A stretch of 64,000 bases of DNA from Dinghuibacter sp964544695. Its GTDB lineage: Bacteria; Bacteroidota; Bacteroidia; Chitinophagales; Chitinophagaceae. Location of the stretch: the NCBI GenBank assembly GCA_964544695.1, contig CAZJDB010000016.1:3224-67223 (forward strand), in the 5' to 3' direction. The notes beneath the pieces are model-generated. The model saw only the letters and a list, made by a program, of their open reading frames with translations. It did no database searches and was not told the origin of the DNA. Position numbers and translations under genes: made by a program. This document shows positions 62,228 to 64,000 of the stretch, one piece after another; the first letter of the stretch is position 1, and each line of letters opens with the position of its first letter.

Positions 62228-63106
62228 ATGGAGCGCTATCAAAATGTAACCACTACGGTCAAGGTAAAAGGGAAAGATGTAAAGGTACACGGATTATGTA
62301 CAGGCATGGTAGCCGTAAAAACGGCTTTCAGGGCAAAAAGGGGGGCCGGCGCTTTTGCTAAACTCAATATTCTTTTAGACGGGCACTATACAGAATATAT
62401 GCCGATCTGGGTTTGGATCATCGAACATCCGGAAGGCATTATTGCCATCGACACCGGGGAAATTACGGCCGTGAAAGACTTAAAGAAACATCTGGCGGGT
62501 GAAAGTGCTTATTCCAAGTACCTGTTTCAGCACACGTCTAAATTCAATATCGAACAGAAAGACGAGCTTGACCGTCAGCTTTCAGAAATAAACCTAAAGA
62601 CCGGCGACATAGGCCTCGTAGCGCTTACCCACCTTCATTTGGACCATACCGATGGGTTGAAGTTTTTCCCAAAAACAGAAATTATCGTCAATCAATTCGA
62701 GTATGAACATCCTTCATTTAATTTACCTACCACCTACCCATTATGGTTTAAACCTAACCTGGTCAATTATCAAAATGACAGAATCGAAGTCTATGAGAAA
62801 GCCTACCCAATTACAAACGCCGGGGATTTACTGTATGTGCCCACTCCTGGGCATACGAACGGGCATAGTTCCATCATTTTTAAGACCGACGACGTTGATA
62901 TTTTTTTTGCCGGCGATACTTCTTATAAGCAGGAGCAGGTATTGACCGGGGAATTAGCGGGCGTTAATGAGAATTTCGCCGACTCCAAGGCGACTTACGA
63001 CAAAATACTTTCGTATGCTTCCATGCGACCTGTTATTTATTTACCTACTCATGATGGTAATTCTGGCCGGCGGTTATTAGATAAGGAATTGATTATTAAA
63101 AGGTAA
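62228..63106 (+). CDS. Metallo-beta-lactamase fold hydrolase (AHL-lactonase-like)
   Basis: 292 residues. The metal-binding motif HLHLDH covers residues 135-140, further ligands are His in PTPGHTNGHSS, Asp in FFAGDTSYKQEQ and His in YLPTHDG. Overall it resembles the N-acyl homoserine lactonase/quorum-quenching branch, which opens lactone rings, although other hydrolase roles are possible. No signal peptide. It precedes the DGPF/sigma pair by 75 bases. Confidence 0.9.
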   Translation: MERYQNVTTTVKVKGKDVKVHGLCTGMVAVKTAFRAKRGAGAFAKLNILLDGHYTEYMPIWVWIIEHPEGIIAIDTGEITAVKDLKKHLAGESAYSKYLFQHTSKFNIEQKDELDRQLSEINLKTGDIGLVALTHLHLDHTDGLKFFPKTEIIVNQFEYEHPSFNLPTTYPLWFKPNLVNYQNDRIEVYEKAYPITNAGDLLYVPTPGHTNGHSSIIFKTDDVDIFFAGDTSYKQEQVLTGELAGVNENFADSKATYDKILSYASMRPVIYLPTHDGNSGRRLLDKELIIKR

Positions 63107-63181
63107 AGGGTTTGCGGATTTTTTATTTTGCGCCCCATGTCCGGTTTTTGGCGGAAATGTTGTCTTTTTATTAAAAGAGTA

Positions 63182-63544
63182 ATGATGGAAAAATTTATGC
63201 TGATTGTAAGGGAGGATTTGGCCAAGATCCGCAAAATGACTGATGAAGAACGATTTGCTAACATGCCTATGATGCTCAAGTGGGTTGACTCCCTAATCGA
63301 AACCGGCAACTATATCAAAGGGGAACCCCTGTTGGTAAAAGGCAAATATGTGAGCAAGGACCAAATTCTTTCCGATGGCCCCTTTATCGAGGCCCGCGAA
63401 GGGATATCGGGTTATGATATTATCTGGGCGGAAAATATTGAACAGGCTGCCGCCATTGCCCAGACCTGCCCTCTGGTACAAAGCGGCCTGGCTGTGAGAG
63501 AGGTCCGCCCGATTGCCACCATATATAGTGCGAATAATGAATGA
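63182..63544 (+). CDS. YCII-related (DGPF domain) protein
   Basis: 120 residues; ATG at 63182, with a second ATG three bases on. The hallmark DGPFIEAREGISGYDIIWAENIEQAAAIAQTCPL matches the DGPF (YCII-like) domain, which is commonly encoded next to ECF42-group sigma factors. Its 3' end overlaps the sigma gene by eight bases. Function of the domain is not known in detail; it may be a small-molecule-binding partner of the sigma system. Confidence 0.9.
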   Translation: MMEKFMLIVREDLAKIRKMTDEERFANMPMMLKWVDSLIETGNYIKGEPLLVKGKYVSKDQILSDGPFIEAREGISGYDIIWAENIEQAAAIAQTCPLVQSGLAVREVRPIATIYSANNE

Positions 63545-64000
63545 ATTTGAGAAGCGTATTGAAATTTTGTATAAAGAAAAATTCGGTCAGCTGATCTCGC
63601 TGATGTTGCAGGGTTTCCCGCTCTTGTCTATTGATTGGGCAGAAGATATTGTGCAGGAAACCTTTGCGGCGGCTGCATTACACTGGCCAAAGACGGGCAT
63701 ACCCGAAAATCCTTCCGGGTGGCTCTATCAGACCTGCAAGAACAAATCCATCAATCTGCTTAAAAAAAATGCCAGAAATGCAGATCTATCCCTGGCCAAA
63801 ACGGCATCGGTAGCAGTGGACGAAATTTCCGAGGATGGTTTCAAAGATGCACAATTGCGGATGCTGATGGCTTGCTGTCATCCCCATATGACCCCCAAGA
63901 CGCAAATTGTGCTGGCCCTTAAATATGTCGCCAATCTCAAGGTTGAAAATATTGCCCTGCAGTTTGGAGTGGAACCGGATGCTATTGAAAAAATGCTGTA
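63537..64000 (+). CDS. ECF sigma factor, DGPF-linked (ECF42-like), partial
   Basis: Partial, running off the window end after 154 residues (MNEFEKRIEILYKEKFGQLI at the start). Sigma region 2 is visible (DWAEDIVQETFAAAALHWPKTGIPENPSGWLYQTCKN) and the RLMLACCHP-like block (QLRMLMACCHPHMTPKTQIVLALKY) opens region 4 with the conserved AIEKML end. The context with a DGPF gene and the Cys-Cys-His-Pro motif match the ECF42 group, whose members carry a C-terminal TPR domain; that part lies beyond the window. Confidence 0.88.
   Translation, partial: MNEFEKRIEILYKEKFGQLISLMLQGFPLLSIDWAEDIVQETFAAAALHWPKTGIPENPSGWLYQTCKNKSINLLKKNARNADLSLAKTASVAVDEISEDGFKDAQLRMLMACCHPHMTPKTQIVLALKYVANLKVENIALQFGVEPDAIEKML

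Noticed and set aside
1..64000. CRISPR arrays, tRNA, rRNA, transposases, integrases
   Set aside because: No repeat-spacer pattern, cloverleaf or rRNA-like stretch, and no transposase or integrase motif was noticed on reading; a tRNAscan and IS search would be needed to exclude small cases.

Overview
The window reads as a chromosomal segment of a Bacteroidetes bacterium, most likely family Chitinophagaceae. Supporting signs are TonB-dependent outer-membrane receptors, a protein with a type IX secretion C-terminal sorting domain, LytTR regulators paired with LytS-type kinases (one with an extracellular beta-propeller), about 800-residue MacB/FtsX-like permeases without partner ATPases, many AraC regulators, and promoters of the Bacteroidetes type (TTG, about 20 bases, TAnnTTTG). 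No rRNA, tRNA, CRISPR array, insertion sequence or prophage was recognised. Assignments rest on reading the translations and motifs; no database search was run.

Layout. 1-5.2 kb: small stress or accessory genes (YdeI-like, DoxX-like, DUF4287), two AraC regulators and an FG-GAP lipoprotein. 5.2-8.8 kb: a hybrid-propeller sensor kinase with its LytTR regulator. 9-13.5 kb: an unknown lipoprotein facing a type IX-secreted S74-chaperone protein across a perfect bidirectional terminator, then an AHSA1-like protein and an S10 peptidase. 13.7-21.4 kb: permease 1, a DUF2892-SRPBCC protein, and a BlaI / M56 peptidase / beta-barrel receptor cassette. 21.4-30 kb: acyltransferase, GH29 fucosidase, a fused gene remnant, a VOC protein, permease 2, membrane proteins and an AraC regulator. 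30-36.2 kb: DUF748 protein, pyrophosphatase, a tight operon of three AhpD-like (CMD) proteins with an MFS transporter, a secreted protein and ferritin. 36.2-41.2 kb: a visibly AT-richer segment with a frameshifted CBM6 protein, GH3 glucosidase, aldo/keto reductase and GlcG-like protein, divergent from a Crp-family regulator. 41.2-51.1 kb: two giant Asp-box beta-propeller proteins, a ferric-reductase-like membrane protein and a TonB receptor with a small companion. 51.2-56.7 kb: GC-rich permease 3, LtrA, and a LytS/LytTR pair. 56.7-64 kb: AT-richer genes: three NTF2-like proteins, an AraC/HxlR pair divergent from an NmrA-type reductase, a beta-helix protein, an MBL hydrolase, and a DGPF (YCII) protein followed by an ECF sigma factor cut by the window end.

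Functional themes are polysaccharide and glycoside handling (GH29, GH3, CBM6, beta-helix protein), envelope transport and sensing, and thiol/redox or electrophile response (CMD trio, HxlR-NmrA pair, ferritin). The observations most worth a second look are the CMD x3 + MFS operon, the HxlR-type dyad that overlaps the -33 box of the NmrA promoter, the paired Asp-box propellers followed by a haem-type membrane protein, and the remnant at 24.3-25.3 kb where two unrelated genes appear to have been joined by deletions.
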